From positions 1 to 64,000 of the forward strand of contig NZ_JPMD01000001.1 of assembly GCF_000732635.1 (NCBI RefSeq): a DNA stretch of 64,000 nt, given 5' to 3'. Made by a program: the position numbers and the translations under genes. Shown here piece by piece: positions 1 through 8,966 of this stretch (within the stretch, counting starts at the first letter, position 1; each line of letters starts with the position of its first letter). This stretch comes from Clostridium sulfidigenes (GTDB lineage: Bacteria > Bacillota > Clostridia > Clostridiales > Clostridiaceae). The notes beneath the pieces were generated by a model. It did no database searches. It saw only the letters and a program-made list of their open reading frames with translations, and was not told the origin of the DNA.

Positions 1-203
1 AATAATATAGATAAGGATATAAAGTAAAATTAGTATTAATAAACTAAATAATTTTTAGATTTTATTGTATAATGTTTGTATAAGATAAAATAATTTATAA
101 TTACTATTATAAAAAATTTGTTTTTACTATTTACAATAAGAGGTAAATTTAAATTAGGTAAACAGATTATAAGATTGTTAAATTTCAGGAGTAGGAGATG
201 TTA

Positions 204-749
204 ATGATGAATCTTGCAAATAAGCTTACAGTGCTAAGAATAATGTTAGTTCCGATATTCTTAATATGTGCAATGATTGATACCACCACAACTAATATTA
301 TTGCTTTATCAATATTTATTATAGCTTCAGCAACAGATAAATTAGATGGCTATATAGCTAGAAGCAGAAATCAGATAACTAACTTTGGAAAATTCATGGA
401 TCCTCTAGCAGACAAGCTTTTAGTTACCTGCGCTCTAATACTTTTAGTTGAAAAAGGAATTGTTGCTGCCTGGGTAGTAGTTGTAATAATTGCTAGGGAA
501 TTTATAGTATCAGGATTAAGGACATTAGCTGCTTCACAAGGCGTGGTAATAGCTGCAAGTAATTGGGGAAAGCTGAAGACTGTAATTCAGATGATAGCTA
601 TCATAATGGGACTATTATCTCTAGTATATAATCCAGGGTGGCTTAATATTACAACCCAGGTTACCATATACCTAGCAGCTGTTATAACTATTGGATCTGG
701 AGTGGATTATTTTATTAAAGGAAAAGATATTATAAATATTAATGAATAA
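204..749 (+). CDS. pgsA: CDP-diacylglycerol--glycerol-3-phosphate 3-phosphatidyltransferase
   Basis: Integral membrane enzyme that makes phosphatidylglycerophosphate from CDP-diacylglycerol and glycerol-3-phosphate, the committed step to phosphatidylglycerol. The CDP-alcohol phosphatidyltransferase signature (DG, AR, G, D, D spaced as in the family) lies at about residues 46-68, and the rest is hydrophobic segments. Length of about 181 aa is normal for the family. An ATG at 198 also exists, but the GGAGTAGGAG ribosome binding site at 187-196 is better spaced for ATG 204 or 207. It sits just upstream of recA, as in many Firmicutes, though the cinA gene often found between them is absent. Confidence 0.93.
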   Translation: MMNLANKLTVLRIMLVPIFLICAMIDTTTTNIIALSIFIIASATDKLDGYIARSRNQITNFGKFMDPLADKLLVTCALILLVEKGIVAAWVVVVIIAREFIVSGLRTLAASQGVVIAASNWGKLKTVIQMIAIIMGLLSLVYNPGWLNITTQVTIYLAAVITIGSGVDYFIKGKDIININE

Positions 750-780
750 TGTTTATAATTCTATAACTATGTCAAAAATG

Positions 781-820
781 GTAAAGAGTTCCTTGAAAGA
801 AATTTAAAGGAACTCTTTAC
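781..820 (+). terminator. Hairpin after pgsA
   Basis: A 14-bp near-perfect inverted repeat (781-794 with 807-820) lies just beyond the pgsA stop. The U-tract is weak, so termination may be partial, but it separates pgsA from the recA promoter. Confidence 0.6.
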
Positions 821-828
821 TATAACAC

Positions 829-857
829 TTGACCTGATAAATTAAATACTATATAAT
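829..857 (+). promoter_or_regulatory. Sigma-A promoter of recA
   Basis: TTGACC at 829-834 and TATAAT at 852-857 are separated by 17 bp, close to consensus. The transcript would start near 864, within a few bases of the SOS box. Confidence 0.8.
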
Positions 858-867
858 AAATACATAA

Positions 868-879
868 GAACTATTGTTC
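868..879 (+). promoter_or_regulatory. LexA (SOS) operator of recA
   Basis: GAAC-TATT-GTTC matches the Gram-positive LexA/DinR half-site arrangement GAAC-N4-GTTC. It lies 10 bp downstream of the -10 box, where LexA would block initiation. It supports DNA-damage induction of recA. Confidence 0.8.
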
Positions 880-913
880 GTGATGGAAGGATGTGAACCC
901 TAAAGGGGAATTT

Positions 914-1948
914 ATGAATAACGATAAATTAAAAGCATTAGAAGCAGCTATGGGTCAAATAGAAAAGCAATTTGGTAAAGGCTCAATAATGAAATTAGGG
1001 GAAGAGAGCACTTTAAATATAGACTGCATATCTACAGGATGTTTAGGGCTAGATATTGCACTTGGAATTGGCGGAGTTCCGAGAGGAAGAATAATTGAGA
1101 TTTTTGGACCAGAATCCTCTGGTAAAACTACTGTAGCTTTACATGTAGTTGCAGAAGCTCAAAAGAACGGTGGCTGTGCAGCATATATAGATGCAGAACA
1201 TGCCCTTGATCCAGTTTATGCAAAGGCATTAGGCGTAGACATAGATAACTTAATAGTATCTCAACCAGATACAGGTGAGCAAGCGCTTGAAATTACAGAA
1301 GCCTTAGTTAGATCTGGTGCAATAGATATAGTAGTTATAGACTCTGTTGCTGCCTTAGTTCCAAAGGCTGAAATTGAAGGTGAAATGGGAGATGCCCATG
1401 TAGGTCTTCAAGCTAGACTTATGTCTCAAGCTTTAAGAAAACTTACAGGTTCTATAAACAAATCAAAATGCTCTACTATATTTATAAACCAATTGAGAGA
1501 AAAAGTTGGAGTTATGTTTGGAAATCCAGAAACAACTCCAGGAGGAAGAGCTCTTAAATTCTATGCCTCTGTAAGAATTGATGTAAGAAAGATAGATACT
1601 ATTAAACAAGGAGAAACTTTTTTAGGAAATAGAACTAGAGCTAAGATAACTAAGAATAAAGTTGCACCACCATTTAAACAATCAGAATTTGATATTATGT
1701 ATGGAGAAGGAATATCTAGGGTTGGAGATATATTAGACATTGGTGTTAAAGAAGAAATTGTCCAAAAAAGTGGCGCTTGGTTTGCCTACGGAGACGTAAG
1801 ACTAGGCCAAGGAAGAGAAAATGCTAAAAACTTTTTTAAGGAAAACCCAGAAATTGCCAATGAAATAGAAAATAAAATAAGAGAAAAATACTCTTTGCCA
1901 TTAAATAACAATCCAGTAAAAGTTGAGAATAAAGTAGAAGAAAAGTAA
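914..1948 (+). CDS. recA: Recombinase RecA
   Basis: ATP-dependent strand-exchange protein for homologous recombination and co-protease for LexA cleavage. The Walker A motif GPESSGKT lies near residue 65, a Walker B-like [11 protein letters not shown] segment follows near 140, and the L2 loop region carries [20 protein letters not shown]. The predicted 344 aa is the usual size. A GTG at 893 would add seven residues but has poor ribosome binding site spacing. ATG 914 follows an AAGGGGA site and gives the expected N-terminus. The gene has its own promoter, SOS box and terminator, so it is probably monocistronic. Confidence 0.98.
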   Translation: MNNDKLKALEAAMGQIEKQFGKGSIMKLGEESTLNIDCISTGCLGLDIALGIGGVPRGRIIEIFGPESSGKTTVALHVVAEAQKNGGCAAYIDAEHALDPVYAKALGVDIDNLIVSQPDTGEQALEITEALVRSGAIDIVVIDSVAALVPKAEIEGEMGDAHVGLQARLMSQALRKLTGSINKSKCSTIFINQLREKVGVMFGNPETTPGGRALKFYASVRIDVRKIDTIKQGETFLGNRTRAKITKNKVAPPFKQSEFDIMYGEGISRVGDILDIGVKEEIVQKSGAWFAYGDVRLGQGRENAKNFFKENPEIANEIENKIREKYSLPLNNNPVKVENKVEEK

Positions 1949-1970
1949 ATTACTTTATTAAATCAGATAA

Positions 1971-2027
1971 AAGATATGTGAAGCTTTAAGTAAAAATATA
2001 TAACTTAAGCTTTACATATCTTTTTTA
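1971..2027 (+). terminator. Rho-independent terminator of recA
   Basis: A long hairpin pairs AAGATATGT-AAGCTT-AAGT (left arm from 1971) with its complement ending near 2022, and is followed by a T run. Confidence 0.85.
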
Positions 2028-2337
2028 ATTAAAATTTTAAATATTGTGTATGAAATATACAAATAAATGTATAATTAAAGTATGTGATATTTTAATGTAA
2101 AAATTAAAGGTGATATTCTAATTAAAAATTTTTTTTAAAAGGTTCAAGTCGAGCCTAAGAGCTAAGTTGAGAGAATTTGTAGTATTTAGTAATAACCTTG
2201 ACAATGATGTTAAAGTAATATAAAATGAATACAAATACTGGTTTAATATAAGAGGAATTGAATAGAATATGCACCTTTTCGAGCTTTCATTTTACTGCTA
2301 ATATATGTCATAAAAAAAGCAAAGGAGGTGTTGGAAA
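2028..2337 (+). promoter_or_regulatory. Intergenic region with rny promoter
   Basis: This stretch of about 310 bp has no gene. It contains a good sigma-A promoter, TTGACA at 2198-2203 and TAAAAT at 2221-2226 with a 17-bp spacer, leaving a leader of roughly 100 nt ahead of rny. I see no recognisable riboswitch in the leader. Confidence 0.65.
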
Positions 2338-3891
2338 TTGACTGAACCAAGTCAAATTATTTTAATAATAGCTATTGCGCTAGTTGTTTGTTTAGTCGCT
2401 ATTTTTGTTTTTATTTATACAAGAAAGAATATATCTTTAGCTAATGTATCTAAATCAGAGGAAGATGCTAAAAAGATTTTAGGTGAGGCACAAAAAGAAG
2501 CAGAATCTAAAAAGAAAGAAGCAATCCTTGAAGCTAAAGAAGAAGTTCATAGATTAAGAGCTGATTTTGATAAAGAGTCCAGAGAAAGAAGAAATGAAAT
2601 TCAGCGATTAGAAAGAAGGGTTCTTCAAAAAGAGGAAACTTTAGATAAGAAAACCCTATCAATAGAAAGAAAAGAAGAAGTATTATCTAAAAAACAACAA
2701 GAGGTTGAGACATTAGAATCAGGAATACAAGAATTATATAATAGTGTAAGAGAAGAATTACAAAGAGTAGCAGGATTAACCTCAGAAGAAGCAAAGCAAA
2801 TACTATTAGACGAAGTAAAAAAAGAAATTAAACATGAAACAGCAATAATGATTAAAGAAATTGAAGCTAAAGCTAAAGAGGAAGCCGATAAAAAGGCAAG
2901 AGAAGTTATAACATATGCTATACAGAGATGTGCAGCAGACCATGTAGCTGAATCTACAGTACATGTTGTATCACTTCCTAACGATGAAATGAAGGGAAGG
3001 ATTATTGGGCGTGAAGGTAGAAATATAAGAGCCCTTGAAACTTTAACTGGAGTTGATTTAATAATAGATGATACTCCGGAAGCTGTTATTCTTTCAGCTT
3101 TTGATCCTATTAGAAGAGAGGTAGCTAAAATTGCCTTAGAAAAACTAATAGTTGATGGAAGAATACACCCAGCAAGAATTGAGGAAATGGTTGAAAAAGC
3201 GAAAAAAGATGTTGAGAATGACATAAGAGAAGAGGGCGAGCAAGCCACCTTCGAAACTGGTATCCATGGATTACATGTGGAAATAATCAGACTTTTAGGA
3301 AGATTGAAATATAGAACTAGTTATGGTCAAAATGTATTAAAACATTCTATAGAAGTTTCATACTTAGCAGGTCTTATGGCGTCAGAGCTTGGAATGGATC
3401 CTACCATGGCAAAAAGGTGTGGATTATTACACGATATCGGCAAAGCTGTAGACCATGAAGTAGAAGGACCACATGCACTAATTGGTGCTGAGTTAGCTAA
3501 AAAATGTCATGAATCTCCAATAGTTGTAAACGCTATTGCAGCTCATCATGGAGATGTAGAGTATCAATCTCTAGAAGCAGTACTAGTTCAAGCGGCAGAT
3601 GCTATATCAGCAGCTAGACCAGGTGCTAGAAGAGAAACTCTAGAAGCCTATATAAAAAGATTAGAAAAATTAGAAGAAATCGCAAACTCATATGAATGTG
3701 TAGAAAAGTCATATGCAATTCAAGCCGGAAGAGAAATCAGAATTATGATTAAACCAGATGATGTTGATGATGCAGGTGCTATTGAAGTGGCTAGAGATAT
3801 TGTGAAGAAAATAGAATCAGAACTAGAATATCCAGGTCAAATAAAGGTTAATGTTATCAGAGAAACAAGAGCAGTAGAATATGCAAAGTAA
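2338..3891 (+). CDS. rny: Ribonuclease Y
   Basis: Membrane-anchored endoribonuclease that starts bulk mRNA decay. Visible domains are an N-terminal membrane segment (residues about 7-28), a long charged coiled coil (about 35-190), a KH RNA-binding domain with [13 protein letters not shown] (about 220-235), and an HD domain with the HD pair in LLHDIGKA (about 365). The 517 aa length is typical. Translation probably starts at TTG 2338, nine bases after a strong AGGAGG; no better in-frame start is visible. It lies between recA and spoVS, the conserved clostridial order. Confidence 0.96.
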   Translation: MTEPSQIILIIAIALVVCLVAIFVFIYTRKNISLANVSKSEEDAKKILGEAQKEAESKKKEAILEAKEEVHRLRADFDKESRERRNEIQRLERRVLQKEETLDKKTLSIERKEEVLSKKQQEVETLESGIQELYNSVREELQRVAGLTSEEAKQILLDEVKKEIKHETAIMIKEIEAKAKEEADKKAREVITYAIQRCAADHVAESTVHVVSLPNDEMKGRIIGREGRNIRALETLTGVDLIIDDTPEAVILSAFDPIRREVAKIALEKLIVDGRIHPARIEEMVEKAKKDVENDIREEGEQATFETGIHGLHVEIIRLLGRLKYRTSYGQNVLKHSIEVSYLAGLMASELGMDPTMAKRCGLLHDIGKAVDHEVEGPHALIGAELAKKCHESPIVVNAIAAHHGDVEYQSLEAVLVQAADAISAARPGARRETLEAYIKRLEKLEEIANSYECVEKSYAIQAGREIRIMIKPDDVDDAGAIEVARDIVKKIESELEYPGQIKVNVIRETRAVEYAK

Positions 3892-3912
3892 AATTAGGTA
3901 ATGAAAAAGGTG

Positions 3913-3941
3913 AGTCTCCTATTTAATAGGAGGCTTTTATT
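3913..3941 (+). terminator. Terminator after rny
   Basis: Hairpin GTCTCCTAT/ATAGGAGGC with a 3-nt loop, followed by a T-rich run. Confidence 0.8.
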
Positions 3942-4001
3942 TTTGTCTATTATTTTAAGTGAAACTATAATTTGCAATAATCTAAAATTGTATTTTCAAT
4001 A

Positions 4002-4029
4002 AAAGGAATTTTCAATTAAATGTAGAAAT
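4002..4029 (+). promoter_or_regulatory. Candidate sigma-H promoter of spoVS
   Basis: AAAGGAATT at 4002-4010 followed 14 bases later by GAAAT resembles the sigma-H pattern (AGGAWWT, 12-14 bases, GAAT). In Bacillus subtilis spoVS is sigma-H dependent. The -10 half is imperfect, so this is a proposal. Confidence 0.45.
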
Positions 4030-4089
4030 AATATATAGGATTCTAATAATATTAGTTTAATAAGTAGTAATAGTAGTAGGAGGTTTAAT

Positions 4090-4359
4090 ATGGAAGTATT
4101 AAAAGTTTCAGCAAGATCTAATCCTAATTCAGTAGCAGGAGCCCTGGCAGGAGTACTAAGACAAAGTAGTGGGGCAGAAATTCAAGCTATAGGAGCAGGA
4201 GCAATCAATCAAGCAGTAAAGGCTGTAGCTATAGCTAGAGGATTTGTAGCGCCTAGTGGAATGGACCTGGTGTGTGTACCGGCATTTACAGATGTAGAAA
4301 TTGATGGGGAAGAAAGAACTGCAATTAAATTGATAGTACAATCTAAAAATAATTTTTAG
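4090..4359 (+). CDS. spoVS: Stage V sporulation protein S
   Basis: Small Alba-like protein of 89 aa needed for progress to spore coat assembly and core dehydration in Bacillus; its biochemical role is unsettled. The start MEVLKVSARSNPNSVAGALAG and the VKAVAIARGF segment are hallmarks of this highly conserved family. The gene stands alone, with a GGAGG ribosome binding site, its own terminator and a candidate sigma-H promoter upstream. Confidence 0.96.
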   Translation: MEVLKVSARSNPNSVAGALAGVLRQSSGAEIQAIGAGAINQAVKAVAIARGFVAPSGMDLVCVPAFTDVEIDGEERTAIKLIVQSKNNF

Positions 4360-4364
4360 GTTAT

Positions 4365-4400
4365 AAAGACATGAAATTAAATTTTTAATTTCATGTCTTT
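4365..4400 (+). terminator. Terminator after spoVS
   Basis: Stem of about 15 bp, AAAGACATGAAATTAA pairing with its complement ending at 4400, a few bases after the spoVS stop. Confidence 0.85.
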
Positions 4401-4755
4401 AGTCTTTATATGTAGGTAAATAAGTTTTAAAACTTTGGACAAATGTTATAAAAAGTTAGTATGTAAATATAAAAAGTTAGTATGTAAATATAAAAAATGA
4501 GAATAATAATAGTAAGTTAAAATTACCATATAATCTTTACACTATATAGAATAAGTGGTATCATACAGATATGAAGTATATCTTTCATATGAAGTTCTAA
4601 TGCATTTTAAAATTCATTAGATGTAGAATATACAACTCGTTTATTATATTTTTGAGAATATAATCGAATGAAAAGGTTTAAATAATATTTCTTTTATTTG
4701 GATAGTTTTAATTATTTTATATTGTAAAGAATAAATATTAATGGGGGTAGTTATA
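4401..4755. other. Gene-free region upstream of the aminotransferase gene
   Basis: About 350 bp, very AT-rich, with no plausible gene. It contains a perfect 21-bp tandem duplication (4447-4488, listed separately) and a small hairpin TCTAATG/CATTAGA around 4597-4622. No convincing T-box, riboswitch or consensus promoter is visible. Confidence 0.6.
4447..4488. repeat. 21-bp perfect tandem duplication
   Basis: The unit running 4447-4467 is repeated exactly at 4468-4488, and a third partial unit starts at 4489. It lies in non-coding DNA. Confidence 0.9.
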
Positions 4756-5949
4756 ATGATGCTATCAAAAAAAGCAATGGAAATTTCACCATCACTTACA
4801 TTAGCAATTACAGCAAAGGCTAAAAAGATGAAAGCAGAGGGGATTGACGTTATAGGCTTCGGTGCAGGAGAGCCAGATTTTAATACTCCAAAAAATATAC
4901 AGCAAGCTGCTATAAAGGCAATTGAAGCAGGTCAAACAAGATATACAGCGGCTTCAGGTATAATTGAATTAAAGGAAGCAGTTGTAAATAAGTTTAAAAA
5001 AGATAATAACTTAACTTATAAAACTTCTCAAATAATTATTTCAACAGGAGCTAAACAATGTTTAGCAAATATTTTTCAATCTATATTAAATCCGGGAGAT
5101 GAAGTTTTAATAGGTGCTCCATATTGGGTTAGTTATCCAGAACTTGTACAATTGGCTGATGGAGTTCCAACTTTTGTTGACACAGAAGAAAGTAATTCTT
5201 TTAAACTAACAATTGAATCTTTAGAAAAAGCAGTAACTAAAAAAACTAAAGCTATGATACTAAATAGCCCTAATAATCCAACAGGAACAGCTTATACGAA
5301 AGAAGAGTTAGAGAAAATTGCAACTTTTGCACAAAAACATGATATAATAATTATATCAGATGAAATATATGAAAAACTTTTATATGGAGAAAGTGGTCAT
5401 ATTTCTATAGCAAGTTTATCTGAAGATGCTTATAATAGAACAATAGTAATAAATGGGGTTTCAAAAGCTTATGCTATGACTGGATGGAGAATTGGTTATG
5501 CAGCAGCTAGTGAAAAGATAACTTCATTAATGTCAAACATACAAAGTCACACTACTTCAAATCCATGTTCAATATCTCAATATGCATCTGTAGAAGCTTT
5601 AAATGGAGATCAAAGCGAAGTTGAAAAAATGAAACAGGAATTTAAAAAGAGAAGAGATTTTATGGTAGATAAAATTAATTCTATAAATAACTTATCCTGC
5701 GTTAAACCAGAAGGTGCATTCTACGTTATGGTAAACATATCAAAGGTGTTAAATAAGGAAGTGGACGGAAAGATTATAAAAGACTCTCTTACATTCAGTG
5801 ACTTACTTCTTGAGAAGGAGAAGGTTGCAGTAATACCTGGTATTGCTTTTGGAGTAGATGATTTTATAAGATTATCTTATGCTACATCTATGGAAAACAT
5901 AGAAAAAGGATTGAATAGAATAGAAGACTTTGTTAATGGCATAAAATAA
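4756..5949 (+). CDS. Pyridoxal phosphate-dependent aminotransferase (aspartate aminotransferase type)
   Basis: Fold-type I PLP enzyme, class I/II aminotransferases, subgroup Ib. Family marks include GFGAGEPDFNTP near residue 35, NSPNNPTG near 170, the SDEIYE segment near 200, and the PLP lysine in NGVSKAYAMTGWRIGY near 236; the late arginine lies in FIRLSYA. Aspartate is the likeliest amino donor, but substrate cannot be proven from sequence. An ATG at 4741 is in frame, but the GGGGGT ribosome binding site lies inside that extension, so ATG 4756 is preferred. The gene is followed after 23 bp by HPr. Confidence 0.9.
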   Translation: MMLSKKAMEISPSLTLAITAKAKKMKAEGIDVIGFGAGEPDFNTPKNIQQAAIKAIEAGQTRYTAASGIIELKEAVVNKFKKDNNLTYKTSQIIISTGAKQCLANIFQSILNPGDEVLIGAPYWVSYPELVQLADGVPTFVDTEESNSFKLTIESLEKAVTKKTKAMILNSPNNPTGTAYTKEELEKIATFAQKHDIIIISDEIYEKLLYGESGHISIASLSEDAYNRTIVINGVSKAYAMTGWRIGYAAASEKITSLMSNIQSHTTSNPCSISQYASVEALNGDQSEVEKMKQEFKKRRDFMVDKINSINNLSCVKPEGAFYVMVNISKVLNKEVDGKIIKDSLTFSDLLLEKEKVAVIPGIAFGVDDFIRLSYATSMENIEKGLNRIEDFVNGIK

Positions 5950-5972
5950 TTTCTCGTAAATGAGGTGATAAT

Positions 5973-6227
5973 ATGCTAACAAAGGAAATAATCATTAATA
6001 ATCCACAGGGATTGCATGCAAGACCAGCAACTTTATTAGTTCAAAAGGCTACTACTTTTAAGTGTGAAGTTACTATAGAATGTAATGGTAAAGGAGCTAA
6101 TGCAAAAAGTCTCATTGGAGTATTATCCTTAGGAGTTAATAAGGGATATACAGTAAAAATTATAACTAACGGAACTGATGAGGAACTTGCACTTACAGAA
6201 ATCATTTCTACTGTAGAAGGATTATAA
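5973..6227 (+). CDS. ptsH: Phosphocarrier protein HPr
   Basis: Phosphoryl carrier between enzyme I and sugar-specific enzymes II of the phosphotransferase system. His15 is present in LHARPA, and Ser46 in AKSLIGV matches the HPr kinase site used in Gram-positive catabolite repression, so this is HPr rather than Crh, which lacks the histidine. The 84 aa length is normal. It has a GAGGTG ribosome binding site, lies 23 bp after the aminotransferase gene and is followed by a terminator, so the two may be cotranscribed. Confidence 0.93.
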   Translation: MLTKEIIINNPQGLHARPATLLVQKATTFKCEVTIECNGKGANAKSLIGVLSLGVNKGYTVKIITNGTDEELALTEIISTVEGL

Positions 6228-6234
6228 TTCAAAT

Positions 6235-6260
6235 AAAAGAACTGCTTAGGCGGTTCTTTT
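6235..6260 (+). terminator. Terminator after ptsH
   Basis: AAAAGAAC...GTTCTTTT hairpin with an inner GC pair and a short loop, directly after the HPr stop. Confidence 0.8.
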
Positions 6261-6295
6261 GTTCTATAGTAGCCTTTGTAAAGGAGGAGGATTTT

Positions 6296-7270
6296 ATGAA
6301 TGAAATAATATTACATAGTAAAAAGGAACTTTATTTAGAAAAAAATAAACATTTTATTCAATGCTTCCTAGATATTAAGGGTGGAAGAAGTAAATATACA
6401 GCCATTAGCTATGAGAAAGACATAAAGGATTTTTTTAATAAGTCAGATGTAACTGAAATAACCATAGAAAATATAAGAGAAATAAATATATTTCATGTTC
6501 AAAAATTTATCCTTGATTTGCAAAATCAAGGATTATCTTCTGCAACTATTAATAGAAAGATATCATCTCTTTCTGCTCTTTATAAGTGGCTTATGAAGTA
6601 TGAAGATAATTACAGTGATATAAGAATTATTAAGTTTAATCCTTTTGCTAATGTGAAGGAAGAAAAACCTATTGTAACTAATAAAGTTACAGAATTTTTG
6701 ACTGAGGAAGAAACTAAGATTTTACTGGGAAGTATTGATACTACAACTGTATTAGGACTTAGGAATAAAGCTATATTAGCCTTAGCACTCACCACTGCAC
6801 TAAGAAAATCAGAAATGATAAATATAAAAATATGTCATATAAAAAAGTATGGAGAGTATGATGTAATAGAAGTCACTAGAAAAGGAAATAAAAAAGATTT
6901 AGTAAAGCTTCAACCTAAGGTGAAAAGTTTAATTGAAAAATACATTTTAGTTACAGGAAGAGATAAAGAAGAGTATAACAATAGTTATTTATTTATAGGA
7001 CACTCCTCTAATAATAGAAATGGAGAGAAGTTAAATCCTAGTACTTTAAACTATATGCTTAAAAATATATGTAGTAAGTGCAATATAAATAAAAAATTAA
7101 AAGTTCACTCCACTAGACATACAGCTATAACTATGGCCATTACTCAAGGAGCTACCATAGAAAAAGTTAGAGAATTTGCAGCTCACAGTAGTATTGCTAC
7201 TACCAATAGATATGTTCACTCTATAGACAAGCTTAAAGATAATCCAGGAGATAATATGGATATAATATAA
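6296..7270 (+). CDS. Tyrosine recombinase/integrase, XerC/XerD-like
   Basis: Site-specific recombinase of 324 aa. The N-terminal SAM-like DNA-binding domain spans about residues 17-110 and the catalytic domain about 135-310. Catalytic residues are visible: Arg in ALRKSEM, Lys in TRKGNKKDLV, HxxR in HSTRH, His in AAHSS and Tyr in NRYVH. A strong AAAGGAGGAGG site precedes ATG 6296. It sits among core genes without phage or transposon neighbours, so a chromosomal role such as dimer resolution is plausible. The family alone does not prove it is the main XerD. Confidence 0.88.
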   Translation: MNEIILHSKKELYLEKNKHFIQCFLDIKGGRSKYTAISYEKDIKDFFNKSDVTEITIENIREINIFHVQKFILDLQNQGLSSATINRKISSLSALYKWLMKYEDNYSDIRIIKFNPFANVKEEKPIVTNKVTEFLTEEETKILLGSIDTTTVLGLRNKAILALALTTALRKSEMINIKICHIKKYGEYDVIEVTRKGNKKDLVKLQPKVKSLIEKYILVTGRDKEEYNNSYLFIGHSSNNRNGEKLNPSTLNYMLKNICSKCNINKKLKVHSTRHTAITMAITQGATIEKVREFAAHSSIATTNRYVHSIDKLKDNPGDNMDII

Positions 7271-7339
7271 AGTTATAGGAATTTATTAGAGGTTAAAGGC
7301 ATACATTTTTAATGTAATATAAAAAATGGAGGTATGTTC

Positions 7340-7828
7340 ATGGCTTTTGATAATGAATATGAATTTGTACCCTTGGCGCCTATGACACATAATTCTTTGC
7401 CCGATGAAATGAAAGATTTCATATCTGTATGTGGCATGATGGGAATAATGCCAAGAAATAATTTTATACATCCAATGCAAAAAGAGCTGGCTCAAGTTAT
7501 AGATTTAAAAGAAACTAATGAGGACATAGATATTCCTGCGGAGACTTATTTAGATGAAGACTTTGAAGATGATGTAGAGAGATATGTAGAGGAGAATGGA
7601 AATAGATTATTGAAAGACTTTGATGATGAAAAAGACTTTAATCCTACACCGGTTTCATCAAAAGAAGATAATAATGATGAACTTATGAGGATAGAAAAAG
7701 TTATTAAATCCATAGAAAGAAATAATCTAGGAGTATTCAAATTTTTAGAAGTTAATGGAATGCCTTATGACAAGGCAAAAAAATTTATTAGAAGAGTAGT
7801 AAGGCTATCAATTCGTTATAATGAATAA
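7340..7828 (+). CDS. Conserved-looking protein of unknown function
   Basis: I do not recognise the family. The 162-aa product has no signal peptide or membrane segment. The N-terminal half is rich in Met, Pro and hydrophobic residues (MMGIMPRNNF near 35), the middle (about 58-115) is very acidic and probably disordered, and the C-terminal 50 residues are basic and helical (KFIRRVVRLSIRYNE). ATG 7340 is chosen because GGAGGT at 7328-7333 abuts the earlier ATG 7334. It stands between the recombinase and the SPOR gene with its own terminator. Confidence 0.75.
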   Translation: MAFDNEYEFVPLAPMTHNSLPDEMKDFISVCGMMGIMPRNNFIHPMQKELAQVIDLKETNEDIDIPAETYLDEDFEDDVERYVEENGNRLLKDFDDEKDFNPTPVSSKEDNNDELMRIEKVIKSIERNNLGVFKFLEVNGMPYDKAKKFIRRVVRLSIRYNE

Positions 7829-7837
7829 CATGAATAA

Positions 7838-7863
7838 AAAAAAATCGACTATGTCGATTTTTT
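7838..7863 (+). terminator. Terminator after the unknown gene
   Basis: AAAATCGAC-TAT-GTCGATTTTTT hairpin with a strong T run. Confidence 0.85.
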
Positions 7864-7993
7864 AATTTTTATAATAAATTATAATAGTAATATTTACCTT
7901 TAATTATATATATAAATTAATAGGACACATTATTTTAAGGTTTAAATTTTAAAGTATAAAATAATGTTTATTAATTAGAAATGGGGGTATAAA

Positions 7994-8758
7994 ATGAAGT
8001 ACACAAGATACAATATTAAATCTAAACCAAAGAGTAGTAACAGTTTTTTATTTTATTTAGCTATAACCTTACTTTTGGCATTACTATTAGGAACTTTTAT
8101 ATTTAAATTTGTACTTAAAGACTCAGGTAAAATAGGATTTATTAAGGGTATAGATATGAATAATTCTCAGCAACAACAAAATAGCGGTAAAGTGCCTGGT
8201 AAAAGTGAAGTAAAGGAAGAAGGAAATTCAACTGAAATAAAGGAAGAAAAAGCTGTGTCAGAATATAATTTTTATATACTACAGTGTGGTGTATTTAAAG
8301 TTAAAAGTAACGCTGATGAAACATTAAATAAATTATCAGCCTTTGGTAATCCTTTTATAGGGCAAGAGGGAGAACTATCTAAGGTGTATTTTGGAATGTA
8401 TTCTGATAAAAACATAGAAAATGGAGCTTCAATATTAAAAGAAAAGGGAATAGATAATACTAAAGTAACTATAAATATACCTATGGAAGATAATTCTACA
8501 AAACAATTTTGTGAAATTGTAGATAGTTTGTTGCAAGTTGTAAATAAGACTTCAGAAAGTGGTGTAAAATCTATTAATACCAGTGAACTTAAAAAGTGGA
8601 TAGATGGATTGGAGAAAATAGATGAGAACATGAAACAATACAATGAAGTTAATTCTTTGAAGGAATATATAAAGGCTCTTCCAGATGAAGTAGATAAAAA
8701 TAAGGATGGAGAAGTATTAAAATATGTTTATGACCAGCTAATAAAGTTTAAAAAATAA
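7994..8758 (+). CDS. SPOR-domain membrane protein
   Basis: Bitopic protein of 254 aa with a cytoplasmic N-terminus, one membrane segment at about residues 18-40, an acidic/Gln-rich linker, and a SPOR-like fold at about 90-160 (FYILQCGVF then VYFGMYSD). SPOR domains bind denuded glycan strands at division septa or in the spore cortex. The C-terminal 90 residues are helical and unassigned. GGGGG at 7983-7987 supports the ATG. A role in cell division or sporulation wall remodelling is an inference from the domain and from the shape genes downstream. Confidence 0.8.
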   Translation: MKYTRYNIKSKPKSSNSFLFYLAITLLLALLLGTFIFKFVLKDSGKIGFIKGIDMNNSQQQQNSGKVPGKSEVKEEGNSTEIKEEKAVSEYNFYILQCGVFKVKSNADETLNKLSAFGNPFIGQEGELSKVYFGMYSDKNIENGASILKEKGIDNTKVTINIPMEDNSTKQFCEIVDSLLQVVNKTSESGVKSINTSELKKWIDGLEKIDENMKQYNEVNSLKEYIKALPDEVDKNKDGEVLKYVYDQLIKFKK

Positions 8759-8787
8759 GGTATATATTATTTTTAATAAGTTGATAT

Positions 8788-8823
8788 AAGGCTATCTGTG
8801 AACAAAAGTTCACAGATAGCCTT
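8788..8823 (+). terminator. Terminator after the SPOR gene
   Basis: Perfect 16-bp stem (8788-8803 with 8808-8823) around a 4-nt loop. Confidence 0.85.
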
Positions 8824-8966
8824 AATTTATAAAAAAAAGTTTAAAAAATTTGTTATAGTCTTGTGTAAAAAAATATTAAATGTTACACTATATTAGATAT
8901 AAAATGTTATATTGGTTAATACAAATAGTATATTGCACATTTTAAATATACTGGGGGATGTTTTTT

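Noticed and set aside
893..913. GTG start for recA that would add seven residues
   Set aside because: The spacing to GGAAGG is poor and the expected RecA N-terminus begins at ATG 914, which has its own AAGGGGA site.
2141..2157. T-loop-like string GGTTCAAGTC suggesting a tRNA fragment
   Set aside because: No flanking stem pairing, acceptor or anticodon arm; chance similarity.
2625..3248. Long - strand open frame inside rny
   Set aside because: Ser/Leu-rich antisense shadow of the coiled-coil and KH coding region; no ribosome binding site.
6296..7270. Phage or integrative-element integrase
   Set aside because: No phage, conjugation or attachment-site features around it; neighbours are core genes.
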